A DNA stretch of 64,000 bases from Notolepis coatsorum (GCA_963971535.1 OZ020586.1:76670703-76734702), one strand, 5' to 3'; positions 37,021 through 51,578 are shown, counted from the first letter of the stretch. Translations and numbers: made by a program. The notes: a model not told the origin generated them from the sequence alone.

Positions 37021-38020
37021 TCACGAAAAACTAACTATTAAAATAGTTTTACAGAATTACTTAATTGATTTAATAACATATTGTAAAATATTATTATCCT
37101 GTATAAGTATAATACATGTGTATCAGGCTCAGTAATGTACCTTCCATACACCATTGACCTCTCACCTCAAGATATATGAATGAAAACAGGCTCAATTGAA
37201 CCACTCCACAGCTGATTTATGGTAGTGTGTTGCCATTTTGGGCCAATACCATGCTGTTTTAGGCATGCGGTACAAATGTGTTGTCACAAATATATATTAG
37301 CCTATTCCATGGATTAGGTGTGGCTTTAAAGTTGAGACTTTTTTGGAATCCGGTGATGAAGCTTCCCACTTGGCAGGCCAAAAACATCTGATTGGTTATT
37401 GATGCATGCAGCTGTTGTTTTGGTCAATCAGATTTGAATCTGATAATAAATGAGTTATGGCTATTATGCCTTAATCTGGTAAATGTAATGTTGCTTTGTG
37501 GTGGAATTTCCCTTTACAAATGGAATTACAGACACAGAATGTTCTCAATGTAAGATTGTGAACCACTAAAATTAACATTAAATTAACAAATAGTAGTGTG
37601 TAACAGGCTGTTGGGATTTGTTGCGTGTGTCTTCATTAGTGGAATTAATTTATTAACAATTGACAGAAAGGAATACATAAATATATAAATAATTTAAATG
37701 TCATTATAGAATTGAAAATGTTTCGTTTTCTCATGTATAAATATTGAATCTCAATCACAAGGTGACATTGAATTTTTTTTATACCACATATGATGTTGGT
37801 GGCCGACAGCAGGGTTCATCTCCGGAACATTTAGGGCCAGAAGACCAAATTCCACAACATAATCTAGTATTATTAATCAGAGTATTATTATATATTATAT
37901 TTGGTCTACATTGAGTTTACCTATTGAGAGTGAACAACTAGTTAACTATTAACAAGGTATAATACAATACAAATACAAAATAATATATGATAGCAAAACA
38001 TAGTTTGGTTTAATATTTTA

Positions 38021-38785
38021 TTGAAAAAAATATCTTCACAAGAAGGCAAGTATATATATAACATATTTACAGATTATGACATAACACAGGGACATTTGAG
38101 ACAGAATAATCGTCCTGGGTTGGAAAGGAGCAATCCAACAAATCCAGAAAAACCAAACAGTAAGAAAAAATACTGGAAGATTGACCACAGTCAAATTACA
38201 GGGAAGATGGTGCGTCGTCAATTCAAGGGAATTCTGGACTGGTTCCCTGAGTTGGTCTCCAAAGTTATGGAGGCAGTCAGACCATCAGAGCACTACACTA
38301 CTCTCCACTCCCCTGAACCTGCAGCCTACAGAGATGTTCAGATTAAATGTGAGGTGAAGTTCAGCAGTCCTTTTTCCATCGAATCCCTCCTGAAGAAAGA
38401 CAGTCCCTCTGGCCTGGGCTCCAAACCCTCTCCTCTGTTGGGCATTTCCAGCCTGCCAGTCAGAGTAGAACAGCAGCCTTGGTGCTCAGAGAAAGGAGTT
38501 GGAACAAAGAGGAAGTTCAGCTGGGACGCTCCACCAGTGGAGATGCACATTCTTCATCCGGCAGGTAGAAGTTATGCCATCTACCCAGCAGGGGGCAGTG
38601 TGGACCATGGACTCAGTGGTTCTGGAAACAGGCCAGTCAAGAGGATTCGTATGTGTGCTGAGCCCTCAACCCTGATCTACACAAGACCCAGTGTTGCTCC
38701 TTATTTTACCAGCCGTCAGAACGGTTATGTAAATTATCCTCTACCAACATATCCCTGTGATGTTAAACGTTATTGTAAAATGTAA
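38021..38785 (+). pseudogene. Exon-3-only A fragment (R2)
   Basis: Copy of the R1 fragment. The A-homologous part is 38132-38785, with no upstream ATG in frame. Confidence 0.75.
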
Positions 38786-41700
38786 ATGTAAATGTAAAAT
38801 GTTTTTTTTTGTACATGCCACTTCTGCACTTATTTGTACATTATATTTGCTTACTTATCTTGGCACCTTTTTCAATAAAACACAAAAACAAACATTGTTA
38901 CTTACTGCTATCATTTATTTGTATGCATACAGATCTGAGATGAAGAATTTATAACTGAACATAATCAGAATCAGAAAGATCTTTATTGCCAAGTAAGTTT
39001 GCACACATACAAGGAATTTGTATTGGTTGTTGCAACATTAACAGACAATTAAAGTAGAATCATCAGTCATATATAAACTAAATTAGAATAAAAGTACAAT
39101 AGAATATGGGCTGTACAATTGTGCAGTATTGTGCAAAAAGTATGAATAATCACGAAAAACTAACTATTAAAATAGTTTTACAGAATTACTTAATTGATTT
39201 AATAACATATTGTAAAATATTATTATCCTGTATAAGTATAATACATGTGTATCAGGCTCAGTAATGTACCTTCCATACACCATTGACCTCTCACCTCAAG
39301 ATATATGAATGAAAACAGGCTCAATTGAACCACTCCACAGCTGATTTATGGTAGTGTGTTGCCATTTTGGGCCAATACCATGCTGTTTTAGGCATGCGGT
39401 ACAAATGTGTTGTCACAAATATATATTAGCCTATTCCATGGATTAGGTGTGGCTTTAAAGTTGAGACTTTTTTGGAATCCGGTGATGAAGCTTCCCACTT
39501 GGCAGGCCAAAAACATCTGATTGGTTATTGATGCATGGAGCTGTTGTTTTGGTCAATCAGATTTGAATCTGATAATAAATGAGTTATGGCTATTATGCCT
39601 TAATCTGGTAAATGTAATGTTGCTTTGTGGTGGAATTTCCCTTTACAAATGGAATTACAGACACAGAATGTTCTCAATGTAAGATTGTGAACCACTAAAA
39701 TTAACATTAAATTAACAAATAGTAGTGTAACAGTAGGTGTAACAGGCTGTTGGGATTTGTTGCGTGTGTCTTCATTAGTGGAATTAATTTATTAACAATT
39801 GACAGAAAGGAATACATAAATATATAAATAATTTAAATGTCATTATAGAATTGAAAATGTTTCGTTTTCTCATGTATAAATATTGAATCTCAATCACAAG
39901 GTAACATTGAATTTTTTTATACCACATATGATGTTGGTGGCCGACAGCAGGGTTCATCCCCGGAACATTTAGGGCCAGAAGACCAAATTCCACAACATAA
40001 TCTAGTATTATTAATCAGAGTATTATTATATATTATATTTGGTCTACATTGATGCAGTTTACCTATTGAGAGTGAACAACTAGTTAACTATTAACAAGGT
40101 ATAATACAATACAAATACAAAATAATATATGATAGCAAAACATAGTTTGGTTTAATATTTTATTGAAAAAAATATCTTCACAAGAAGGCAAGTATATATA
40201 TAACATATTTACAGATTATGACATAACACAGGGATATTTGAGACAGAATAATCGTCCTGGGTTGGAAAGGAGCAATTCTGGGTCTTCAGATCACATAGAT
40301 CAGGAATGAGGGATTAGCACACATGATTGCAATCCTATACACTGTGAAAAAGAAGTCTGTACAAAAAAACTGTAAATGTCTGGCAGCAACGGTTGTCAAA
40401 TACTTACTGTTAAATTACAGTAAAATCTAATACATTTACAGATTACAATATTTTGATAATGGTTAATATTTTGATAAAAGGTAATTTACTGTATTTGTAT
40501 GGTATTTACATACTTAAAGTAGAAAAACAAAAGTAATCTCTAAAATAATACAGTGAAATTCCATTTTTTTAATTTGATTTCTTTTTACAGATTTTTTTAC
40601 CTGAAACACTGGAGAATAACTGTTTCATTTTACTTAGTTTCTTCGGTAGTAATGATATACTGTTGTATTACATTACATCATATATTTATGAATGATGTTG
40701 ACAGATGGATGGCTGTATTACTGAGAATGTAATGAAAGCATAACTCGAAGTGCTTTACAATGAAATAACTGCATATCTTTTTTCAGTATGGGAGAAAAAG
40801 TCTAATAATGCTTTTTACAAAATTATGCACATCATTCCTGATGAGACTGCTCAATTTGAGGTATTACCAGTGACTGTGGTGCAAAAACTCTGGAGTTTGG
40901 GAAGGACAGACGGATGATAGTCGCAGCAAAAAATAGACATGTTGGCTAAACCAATTGAATTTGAAGAGTTGTTTCTGCCTCTATTGCATTATATTGCAAG
41001 GGAGTTTAATGGCATTATCGCATTCTGCAAAAACAAGTAGCCTATCAGAGGATATGGATGAGGTCAAGCTATGATTCCAAACATTCCAATGTTATAGTCC
41101 CGTGAAATACCGTCCTTGCCGAACTCAATGCCATAGATTCATCATTCAGCCCATTTTACCAGAGGCAATGATGTTTAGATCAAGGTGAAAATCATTGGAA
41201 TGTGGGCACGGCCTGTACAGCAATACTCTAGTTTTAAATGCAAATGTGTAATTCACACCTGCCCTCATGTTAACTAAATGTAGCCCCAATAGCTTCATCA
41301 TTCAACACATTTGATCTGAGACAATGAAGTTTAGATGGGGTGAAAATCACTGGAATGTGGGCCAAACCATATAACACACAGATTTTGGTTCAACTGATAT
41401 CAGGCTAAGGTTCACTCAAACTAGATTTTTATCTGAAATGTGATATCCCCAATGCATATAATTTAACATTGAAACATTTTCTTCTTTGAATTTGAAATAT
41501 TGTGTAACGTTACCGTTATCTAATTAGTAACTGGCAACTGCAGATGTCTGCCCCATGTCTATACCCCACAATGCAAAGTGTCTAACGCTATAGCTTAATT
41601 GTAGATTCTAAACATAATGAGGTAACGCAGCTACCAAATGTTATCTTTAATCAAAGTGTGTAATGTTAATCCACAACAGCGACTTTTGGTATATGACATA

Positions 41701-42915
41701 TCAATAGAAATACATTTACAAAAATACAAATGAAATACAGTTCAAATTAATTCCACAATTCTTTGCGATAGACTTATATCAATACACAAACAAATTTAAA
41801 TTGATGACATTAGATCGGGTGTAGCTAATCTAAATAGTGTGCATCATTTTCAAAACGATATACTGTATTTTGAGAGTAAATCAAGCATAATAAACATTCA
41901 TGTTCTAATGAAGCCTGAGAAACCAAGTTTGCACTTCACCGCATAGGTCCTTGTGAATCGCTAATGTCTATTTTGTAGTTGTAAACAGTGATCCCCTCAT
42001 TAAAGTGGCCAATATCTGAAGAGGGCAGTGATGGATGAAGTGTGATTGTTATTATATGTACTTAATAAGTATATAGGGTATACAATGGAAGGAATTTGTA
42101 TTTCTTTAGTCTAAGATAGTGATCCATAATCAGAAAATGTCCATATTATTTCAGCTGCTTCTGTTCTAAATACACAGATCGCTATAGTCTTGGACCGTTA
42201 TTCATATTCCAATGGTCCCCCTTTATCACTTCCATTGTCCTGTTTAAAGATAGAAAATAAAATTTAAATAAACAAATGAACATGACTGAGACCCAGTCTG
42301 GTACACATTAATAAACACATGAACAACATACTTCATGCATTTTCCTCTGGAGGGACTGAATACAGTATATTTCTTACTGCTAATCTGCGATTTTAGGCAA
42401 TATTGTGTTGCTATAGAAACATGTTTAAGAAATCCAAAATCTCCCATGCTAACAAACTATTGTATGCAGCTCTACAGACTAGTGATATATAAGGAGCAAC
42501 AGGGAGGCAGGCCATGACATGTTTTCAGGATTCATTCATTAATTCAAGTTGAATTTCACACATTCAAAAAAGGTTTGGTTTGAGCAAGTCTATATAGGAA
42601 AACAATTTACACGACAATAAAACTATAATATATTAAACCCAAGAGTATGGTAAGAGAGAGCTAAAAGTACAATCACCATCCATTGGTCCAGATAGGTTTG
42701 TTGGAAGTGGGCTGTTATGACGGCCATTGACCCCACCTCATCCAGATGAAAAGGCCCTCATCAACCTGGAATGCACACCTTGTAATGTTCTATTGTTCTG
42801 GCAGGACTTATATCCAGAAGTCTGGGACTCCATCACTCCAGGTCCACAGCTCCACTGAGTGAGGTTCTGATACCACTGTGTGTGACTTGACTCTACAACC
42901 AACAAGAAGCAGAAC

Positions 42916-43020
42916 ATGGCTGAGAACTTTGGAGCTCCCCTGCCTCTCCATGTGACACCCAACAGCACACAGAAAAAGATGTTTGACAATTGTGCAGTAT
43001 TGTGCAAAAAGTATGAATAA
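42916..43020 (+). pseudogene. A exon-1 fragment (R3)
   Basis: Third copy of the 34-codon fragment seen at 30916, with the same AATTGT fusion. Confidence 0.75.
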
Positions 43021-44020
43021 TCACGAAAAACTAACTATTAAAATAGTTTTACAGAATTACTTAATTGATTTAATAACATATTGTAAAATATTATTATCCT
43101 GTATAAGTATAATACATGTGTATCAGGCTCAGTAATGTACCTTCCATACACCATTGACCTCTCACCTCAAGATATATGAATGAAAACAGGCTCAATTGAA
43201 CCACTCCACAGCTGATTTATGGTAGTGTGTTGCCATTTTGGGCCAATACCATGCTGTTTTAGGCATGCGGTACAAATGTGTTGTCACAAATATATATTAG
43301 CCTATTCCATGGATTAGGTGTGGCTTTAAAGTTGAGACTTTTTTGGAATCCGGTGATGAAGCTTCCCACTTGGCAGGCCAAAAACATCTGATTGGTTATT
43401 GATGCATGCAGCTGTTGTTTTGGTCAATCAGATTTGAATCTGATAATAAATGAGTTATGGCTATTATGCCTTAATCTGGTAAATGTAATGTTGCTTTGTG
43501 GTGGAATTTCCCTTTACAAATGGAATTACAGACACAGAATGTTCTCAATGTAAGATTGTGAACCACTAAAATTAACATTAAATTAACAAATAGTAGTGTG
43601 TAACAGGCTGTTGGGATTTGTTGCGTGTGTCTTCATTAGTGGAATTAATTTATTAACAATTGACAGAAAGGAATACATAAATATATAAATAATTTAAATG
43701 TCATTATAGAATTGAAAATGTTTCGTTTTCTCATGTATAAATATTGAATCTCAATCACAAGGTGACATTGAATTTTTTTTATACCACATATGATGTTGGT
43801 GGCCGACAGCAGGGTTCATCTCCGGAACATTTAGGGCCAGAAGACCAAATTCCACAACATAATCTAGTATTATTAATCAGAGTATTATTATATATTATAT
43901 TTGGTCTACATTGAGTTTACCTATTGAGAGTGAACAACTAGTTAACTATTAACAAGGTATAATACAATACAAATACAAAATAATATATGATAGCAAAACA
44001 TAGTTTGGTTTAATATTTTA

Positions 44021-44785
44021 TTGAAAAAAATATCTTCACAAGAAGGCAAGTATATATATAACATATTTACAGATTATGACATAACACAGGGACATTTGAG
44101 ACAGAATAATCGTCCTGGGTTGGAAAGGAGCAATCCAACAAATCCAGAAAAACCAAACAGTAAGAAAAAATACTGGAAGATTGACCACAGTCAAATTACA
44201 GGGAAGATGGTGCGTCGTCAATTCAAGGGAATTCTGGACTGGTTCCCTGAGTTGGTCTCCAAAGTTATGGAGGCAGTCAGACCATCAGAGCACTACACTA
44301 CTCTCCACTCCCCTGAACCTGCAGCCTACAGAGATGTTCAGATTAAATGTGAGGTGAAGTTCAGCAGTCCTTTTTCCATCGAATCCCTCCTGAAGAAAGA
44401 CAGTCCCTCTGGCCTGGGCTCCAAACCCTCTCCTCTGTTGGGCATTTCCAGCCTGCCAGTCAGAGTAGAACAGCAGCCTTGGTGCTCAGAGAAAGGAGTT
44501 GGAACAAAGAGGAAGTTCAGCTGGGACGCTCCACCAGTGGAGATGCACATTCTTCATCCGGCAGGTAGAAGTTATGCCATCTACCCAGCAGGGGGCAGTG
44601 TGGACCATGGACTCAGTGGTTCTGGAAACAGGCCAGTCAAGAGGATTCGTATGTGTGCTGAGCCCTCAACCCTGATCTACACAAGACCCAGTGTTGCTCC
44701 TTATTTTACCAGCCGTCAGAACGGTTATGTAAATTATCCTCTACCAACATATCCCTGTGATGTTAAACGTTATTGTAAAATGTAA
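44021..44785 (+). pseudogene. Exon-3-only A fragment (R3)
   Basis: Third copy. The A-homologous part is 44132-44785. It is the most downstream of the four exon-3-only fragments. Confidence 0.75.
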
Positions 44786-46284
44786 ATGTAAATGTAAAAT
44801 GTTTTTTTTGTACATGCCACTTCTGCACTTATTTGTACATTATATTTGCTTACTTATCTTGGCACCTTTTTCAATAAAACACAAAAACAAACATTGTTAC
44901 TTACTGCTATCATTTATTTGTATGCATACAGATCTGAGATGAAGAATTTATAACTGAACATAATCAGAATCAGAAAGATCTTTATTGCCAAGTAAGTTTG
45001 CACACATACAAGGAATTTGTATTGGTTGTTGCAACATTAACAGACAATTAAAGTAGAATCATCAGTCATATATAAACTAAATTAGAATAAAAGTACAATA
45101 GAATATGGGCTGTACAATTGTGCAGTATTGTGCAAAAAGTATGAATAATCACGAAAAACTAACTATTAAAATAGTTTTACAGAATTACTTAATTGATTTA
45201 ATAACATATTGTAAAATATTATTATCCTGTATAAGTATAATACATGTGTATCAGGCTCAGTAATGTACCTTCCATACACCATTGACCTCTCACCTCAAGA
45301 TATATGAATGAAAACAGGCTCAATTGAACCACTCCACAGCTGATTTATGGTAGTGTGTTGCCATTTTGGGCCAATACCATGCTGTTTTAGGCATGCGGTA
45401 CAAATGTGTTGTCACAAATATATATTAGCCTATTCCATGGATTAGGTGTGGCTTTAAAGTTGAGACTTTTTTGGAATCCGGTGATGAAGCTTCCCACTTG
45501 GCAGGCCAAAAACATCTGATTGGTTATTGATGCATGGAGCTGTTGTTTTGGTCAATCAGATTTGAATCTGATAATAAATGAGTTATGGCTATTATGCCTT
45601 AATCTGGTAAATGTAATGTTGCTTTGTGGTGGAATTTCCCTTTACAAATGGAATTACAGACACAGAATGTTCTCAATGTAAGATTGTGAACCACTAAAAT
45701 TAACATTAAATTAACAAATAGTAGTGTAACAGTAGGTGTAACAGGCTGTTGGGATTTGTTGCGTGTGTCTTCATTAGTGGAATTAATTTATTAACAATTG
45801 ACAGAAAGGAATACATAAATATATAAATAATTTAAATGTCATTATAGAATTGAAAATGTTTCGTTTTCTCATGTATAAATATTGAATCTCAATCACAAGG
45901 TAACATTGAATTTTTTTATACCACATATGATGTTGGTGGCCGACAGCAGGGTTCATCCCCGGAACATTTAGGGCCAGAAGACCAAATTCCACAACATAAT
46001 CTAGTATTATTAATCAGAGTATTATTATATATTATATTTGGTCTACATTGATGCAGTTTACCTATTGAGAGTGAACAACTAGTTAACTATTAACAAGGTA
46101 TAATACAATACAAATACAAAATAATATATGATAGCAAAACATAGTTTGGTTTAATATTTTATTGAAAAAAATATCTTCACAAGAAGGCAAGTATATATAT
46201 AACATATTTACAGATTATGACATAACACAGGGATATTTGAGACAGAATAATCGTCCTGGGTTGGAAAGGAGCAATTCTGGGTCT

Positions 46285-47230
46285 TCAGATCACATAGATC
46301 AGGAATGAGGGATTAGCACACATACGAATCCTCTTGACTGGCCTGTTTCCAGAACCACTGAGTACATGGTCCACACTGCCCCCTGCTGGGTAGAACTGGT
46401 CACTTCTACCTGCAGGTTGAAGAATGTGAATCTCCACAGGTGGAGTGTCCCAGCTGAACTTTCTCTTTGTTCCAAATCCTTTCTCTGAGCACCATGGCTG
46501 CTGTTCTACTCAGACTGGCAGGCTGGAAATACCCAGAGGAGATGGTTTGGAACCCAGGCCAGAGGGACTGTCTTTCTTCAGGAGCGATTCGATGGAGAAA
46601 GGACTGCTGAACTTCACCTCACATTTAATCTGAACATCCAAAATGGAGACCAACTCGGGGAACCAGTCCATAACTCCCTTGAAGTGACGGCGCACCATCT
46701 TCTCTGTGATTTGACTGTGGTCAAGCTTCCAGTAGTTTTTAATATTGTTTGGTTTACCTGGATTTGATGGAATCTGGAAAGAATTTAACACGTTATAATT
46801 CAACTAGGCCTCAGAGACAATGTTGGTTCAACTAAACTGTAGTTATCACGATCAATGAGATATAAATATGTTTTTAAATTTACCTTGACAAAACATTTGT
46901 TGGTTGACAAGCAGACTCTAATGTTGGTCTCAATGCTTCTTCCTTTTCCTGACATCAATGCTGCCAATTGTTCCATTATCTGTAGAAAAGTGAAAGAGAA
47001 TTAGGTATTTGGACATTATGAGGACAGTATGCTATCATATCACAACATGTTTAACAGTTTAAAGGTTTATAGCTGGTTCTTACCTCAAAGAAGGTGAGCA
47101 TATTGTCTGGACAGTCTTGGAGGACAAAGGCAATCATTGCCAGGTAGGTGCTACAATTCTCAAACATCATTTTCCGGGTGCTGTTGGATGTCACATGGAG
47201 AGGCAGGGGAGCTCCAAAGTTCTCAGCCAT
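46285..47230 (-). pseudogene. FoxH1-like gene B10 with the same nonsense codon as B6
   Basis: The - strand exons are 47084-47230, 46884-46979 and 46285-46773. The TGA at 46510-46512 is at the same codon as in B6, and neighbouring substitutions are shared, so B6 and B10 are copies of one damaged gene. The predicted product is 168 aa with forkhead and FSIESLL but no C-terminal basic region. Confidence 0.8.
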
Positions 47231-47452
47231 GTTCTGCTTCTTGTTGGTTGTAGAGTCAAGTCACACAGTGCATCAGAACCTCACTCAGTGGAGCTGTGGA
47301 CCTGGACTGATGGAGTCCCAGACCTCTGATATAAGTCCTGCCAGAACAATAGAACATTACAAGGTGTGCATTCCAGGTTGATGAGGGCCTTTTCATCTGG
47401 ATGAGGTGGGTGGGGTCAATGGCTGTGATAACAGCCCACTCCTGGACCAATG
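47231..47452 (-). promoter_or_regulatory. Promoter-proximal block of B10
   Basis: Matches the B6 block. It ends at the unit boundary near 47453. Confidence 0.4.
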
Positions 47453-50448
47453 GATGGTGCTAATCTTTGCTAATATACTTAGTTTAATATAGTGGGGAAA
47501 ATACAGGCTCCCAAACATGCTTGTTCAAATCAAACACATCCCTGAATGCTTACACTGTAAAAAATTAATGTTTTTTTCACGGGAAATTAACTGTATTATT
47601 TTACAGATTACTTTTGTTTTTCTACTTAAATGTAAATGCCATAAAAATACAGTAAATTACCTTTTATCAAAAGGCTCCTAAACATGCTTGTTCAAATCAA
47701 ACACATCCCTGAATGCCTACAGTTATTATTTTTTTCATATATTGCTTCAAAATCAATAAGTTGGAAGTTGTATTTGTTGAGACACAGTTTACAAACATCT
47801 TCCTTTCGTATATACTGTATATATTATGATGCACAATCCATTCCTCGGATTGTAATGATTGCAATCCTATACACTGTGAAAAAGAAGTCTGTACAAAAAA
47901 ACTGTAAATGTCTGGCAGCAACGGTTGTCAAATACTTACTGTTAAATTACAGTCAAATCTAATACATTTACAGATTACAATATTTTGATAATGGTTAATA
48001 TTTTGATAAAAGGTAATTTACTGTATTTGTATGGTATTTACATACTTAAAGTAGAAAAACAAAAGTAATCTCTAAAATAATACAGTGAAATTCCATTTTT
48101 TTTATTTGATTTCTTTTTACAGATTTTTTTACCTGAAACACTGGAGAATAACTGCTTCATTTTACTTAGTTTCTTCGGTAGTAATGATATACTGTTGTAT
48201 TACATTACATCATATATTTATGAATGATGTTGACAGATGGATGGCTGTATTACTGAGAATGTAATGAAAGCATAACTCGAAGTGCTTTACAATGAAATAA
48301 CTGCATATCTTTTTTCAGTATGGGAGAAAAAGTCTAATAATGCTTTTTACAAAATTATGCACATCATTCCTGATGAGACTGCTCAATTTGAGGTATTACC
48401 AGTGACTGTGGTGCAAAAACTCTGGAGTTTGGGAAGGACAGACGGATGATAGTCGCAGCAAAAAATAGACATGTTGGCTAAACCAATTGAATTTGAAGAG
48501 TTGTTTCTGCCTCTATTGCATTATATTGCAAGGGAGTTTAATGGCATTATCGCATTCTGCAAAAACAAGTAGCCTATCAGAGGATATGGATGAGGTCAAG
48601 CTATGATTCCAAACATTCCAATGTTATAGTCCCGTGAAATACCGTCCTTGCCGAACTCAATGCCATAGATTCATCATTCAGCCCATTTTACCAGAGGCAA
48701 TGACGTTTAGATCAAGGTGAAAATCATTGGAATGTGGGCACGGCCTGTACAGCAATACTCTAGTTTTAAATGCAAATGTATAATTCACACCTGCCCTCAT
48801 GTTAACTAAATGTAGCCCCAATAGCTTCATCATTCAACACATTTGATCTGAGACAATGAAGTTTAGATGGGGTGAAAATCACTGGAATGTGGGCCAAACC
48901 ATAGTAACACACAGATTTTGGTTCAACTGATATCAGGCTAAGGTTCACTCAAACTAGATTTTTATCTCAAATGTGATATCCCCAATGCATATAATTTAAC
49001 ATTGAAACATTTTCTTCTTTGAATTTGAAATATTGTGTAACGTTACCGTTATCTAATTAGTAACTGGCAACTGCAGATGTCTGCCCCATGTCTATACCCC
49101 ACAATGCAAAGTGTCTAACGCTATAGCTTAATTGTAGATTCTAAACATAATGAGGTAACGCAGCTACCAAATGTTATCTTTAATCAAAGTGTGTAATGTT
49201 AATCCACAACAGCGACTTTTGGTATATGACATATCAATAGAAATACATTTACAAAAATACAAATGAAATACATTTCAAATTAATTCCACAATTCTTTGCG
49301 ATAGACTTATATCAATACACAAACAAATTTAAATTGATGACATTAGATCGGGTGTAGCTAATCTAAATAGTGTGCATCATTTTCAAAACTATATACTGTA
49401 TTTTGAGAGTAAATCAAGCATAATAAACATTCATGTTCTAATGAAGCCTGAGAAACCAAGTTTGCACTTCACCGCATAGGTCCTTGTGAATCGCTAATGT
49501 CTATTTTGTAGTTGTAAACAGTGATCCCCTCATTAAAGTGGCCAATATCTGAAGAGGGCAGTGATGGATGAAGTGTGATTGTTATTATATGTACTTAATA
49601 AGTATATAGGGTATACAATGGAAGGAATTTGTATTTCTTTAGTCTAAGATAGTGATCCATAATCAGAAAATGTCCATATTATTTCAGCTGCTTCTGTTCT
49701 AAATACACAGATCGCTATAGTCTTGGACCGTTATTCATATTCCAATGGTCCCCCTTTATCACTTCCATTGTCCTGTTTAAAGATAGAAAATAAAATTTAA
49801 ATAAACAAATGAACATGACTGAGACCCAGTCTGGTACACATTAATAAACACATGAACAACATACTTCATGCATTTTCCTCTGGCGGGACTGAATACAGTA
49901 TATTTCTTACTGCTAATCTGCGATTTTAGGCAATATAGTGTTGCTATAGAAACATGTTTAAGAAATCCAAAATCTCCCATGCTAACAAACTATTGTATGC
50001 AGCTCTACAGACTAGTGATATATAAGGAGCAACAGGGAGGCAGGCCATGACATGTTTTCAGGATTCATTCATTCATTCAAGTTGAATTTCACACGTTCAA
50101 AAAAGGTTTGGTTTGAGCAAGTCTATATAGGAAAACAATTTACACGACAATAAAACTATAATATATTAAACCCAAGAGTATGGTAAGAGAGAGCTAAAAG
50201 TACAATCACCATCCATTGGTCCAGATAGGTTTGTTGGAAGTGGGCTGTTATGACGGCCATTGACCCCACCTCATCCAGATGAAAAGGCCCTCATCAACCT
50301 GGAATGCACACCTTGTAATGTTCTATTGTTCTGGCAGGACTTATATCCAGAAGTCTGGGACTCCATCACTCCAGGTCCACAGCTCCACTGAGTGAGGTTC
50401 TGATACCACTGTGTGTGACTTGACTCTACAACCAACAAGAAGCAGAAC
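47453..50448 (+). repeat. Unit 11 upstream spacer
   Basis: A complete spacer. It shares the ATGTAC insertion (about 49589) with the 6-kb repeat units but has the usual sequence at 48899, so it is a mosaic of spacer subtypes. The A promoter block begins near 50200. Confidence 0.8.
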
Positions 50449-51578
50449 ATGGCTGAGAACTTTGGAGCTCCCCTGCCTCTCCATGTGACACCCAACAGCA
50501 CACAGAAAAAGATGTTTGAGAATTGTAACACCCACCTGGCAATGATTGCCTTTGTCCTCCAAGACTCTCCAGGCAATATGCTCACCTTCTGTGAGGTAAG
50601 AACAAGCAAGCAACATATTAAGTTTCATTTGACTTTAAAAATGTTGTGATGTGAAAGCAAAATGTCCTTCTAATGTCTGATGGTGCCTAATTTTCAATGT
50701 AACTTCTTTTGCAGTTGCTGGGAAATTTGGAAGCATTGATCTCAGGAAACAGAAAAGGCCTTGATGCCAAAATTAGAGTCTGCTTGTCGACCAACAAATG
50801 TTTTGTCAAGGTAAATGGAAAAAATCTTTATATCTCATTGATCATGATCACTAATTTAGTTGAACCAACATAGTTTTGGGTTAAAGATGAATTCTAACTT
50901 GTGTGTTCAATTGTTTCCAGATTCCATCAAATCCAGAAAAACCAAACAGTAAGAAAAACTACTGGAAGCTTGACCACAGTCAAATTACAGGGAAGATGGT
51001 GCGTCGTCACTTCAAGGGAATTCTGGACTGGTTCCCTGAGTTGGTCTCCAAAGTTATGGAGGCAGTCAGACCATCAGAGCACTACACTACTCTCCACTCC
51101 CCTGAACCTGCAGCCTACAGAGATGTTCAGATTAAATGTGAGGTGAAGTTCAGCAGTCCTTTTTCCATCGAATCCCTCCTGAAGAAAGACAGTCCCTCTG
51201 GCCTGGGCTCCAAGCCCTCTCCTCTGTCCTCTGGGCATTTCCAGCCTGCCAGTCAGAGTAGAACAGCAGCCTTGGTGCTCAGAGAAAGGAGTTGGAACAA
51301 AGAGGAAGTTCAGCTGGGACGCTCCACCAGTGGAGATGCACATTCTTCATCCGGCAGGTAGAAGTTATGCCATCTACCCAGCAGGGGGCAGTGTGGACCA
51401 TGGACTCAGTGGTTCTGGAAACAGGCCAGTCAAGAGGATTCGTATGTGTGCTGAGCCCTCAACCCTGATCTACACAAGACCCAGTGTTGCTCCTTATTTT
51501 ACCAGCCGTCAGAACGGTTATGTAAATTATCCTCTACCAACATATCCCTGTGATGTTAAACGTTATTGTAAAATGTAA
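50449..51578 (+). pseudogene. FoxH1-like gene A11, frameshifted in exon 3
   Basis: Exons are 50449-50595, 50715-50810 and 50921 onward. Forkhead and FSIESLL are intact, but a net 4-nt insertion in a CCTCT-rich stretch (about 51220-51232) shifts the frame after SKPSPL. The altered frame stops at 51361, giving about 227 aa with an unrelated serine/arginine-rich tail. The original frame is still open to 51578 beyond the shift. The 5' part of exon 3 resembles A2 (NYWKLD, RRHF), while the 3' part has A6-type markers (HPAG, GTAAAT), so the copy is a recombinant. AATAAA is at 51667. Confidence 0.8.

Larger units (their letters stand above)
34325..40324. repeat. 6000-bp tandem repeat, copy R2
   Basis: Same content and same length as R1. 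All elements are offset by exactly 6000: exon-1 fragment 36916-37020, exon-3-only A 38132-38785, B scrap to 40324. Confidence 0.92.
40325..46323. repeat. 6000-bp tandem repeat, copy R3 (5999 bp)
   Basis: Same as R1 and R2 except for one T fewer in the T-run after the exon-3 stop (about 44802-44809). At its right edge the sequence does not jump to a spacer but continues into a full B exon 3 (B10). R3 therefore marks the original right end of the repeated segment. Confidence 0.92.

Noticed and set aside
28325-46323. Treating the three 6-kb repeats as certain assembly error because the length is a round number
   Set aside because: The copies carry private differences, the flanks are consistent with a real tandem expansion, and the number 6000 has no special meaning. 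Left open as a finding instead.
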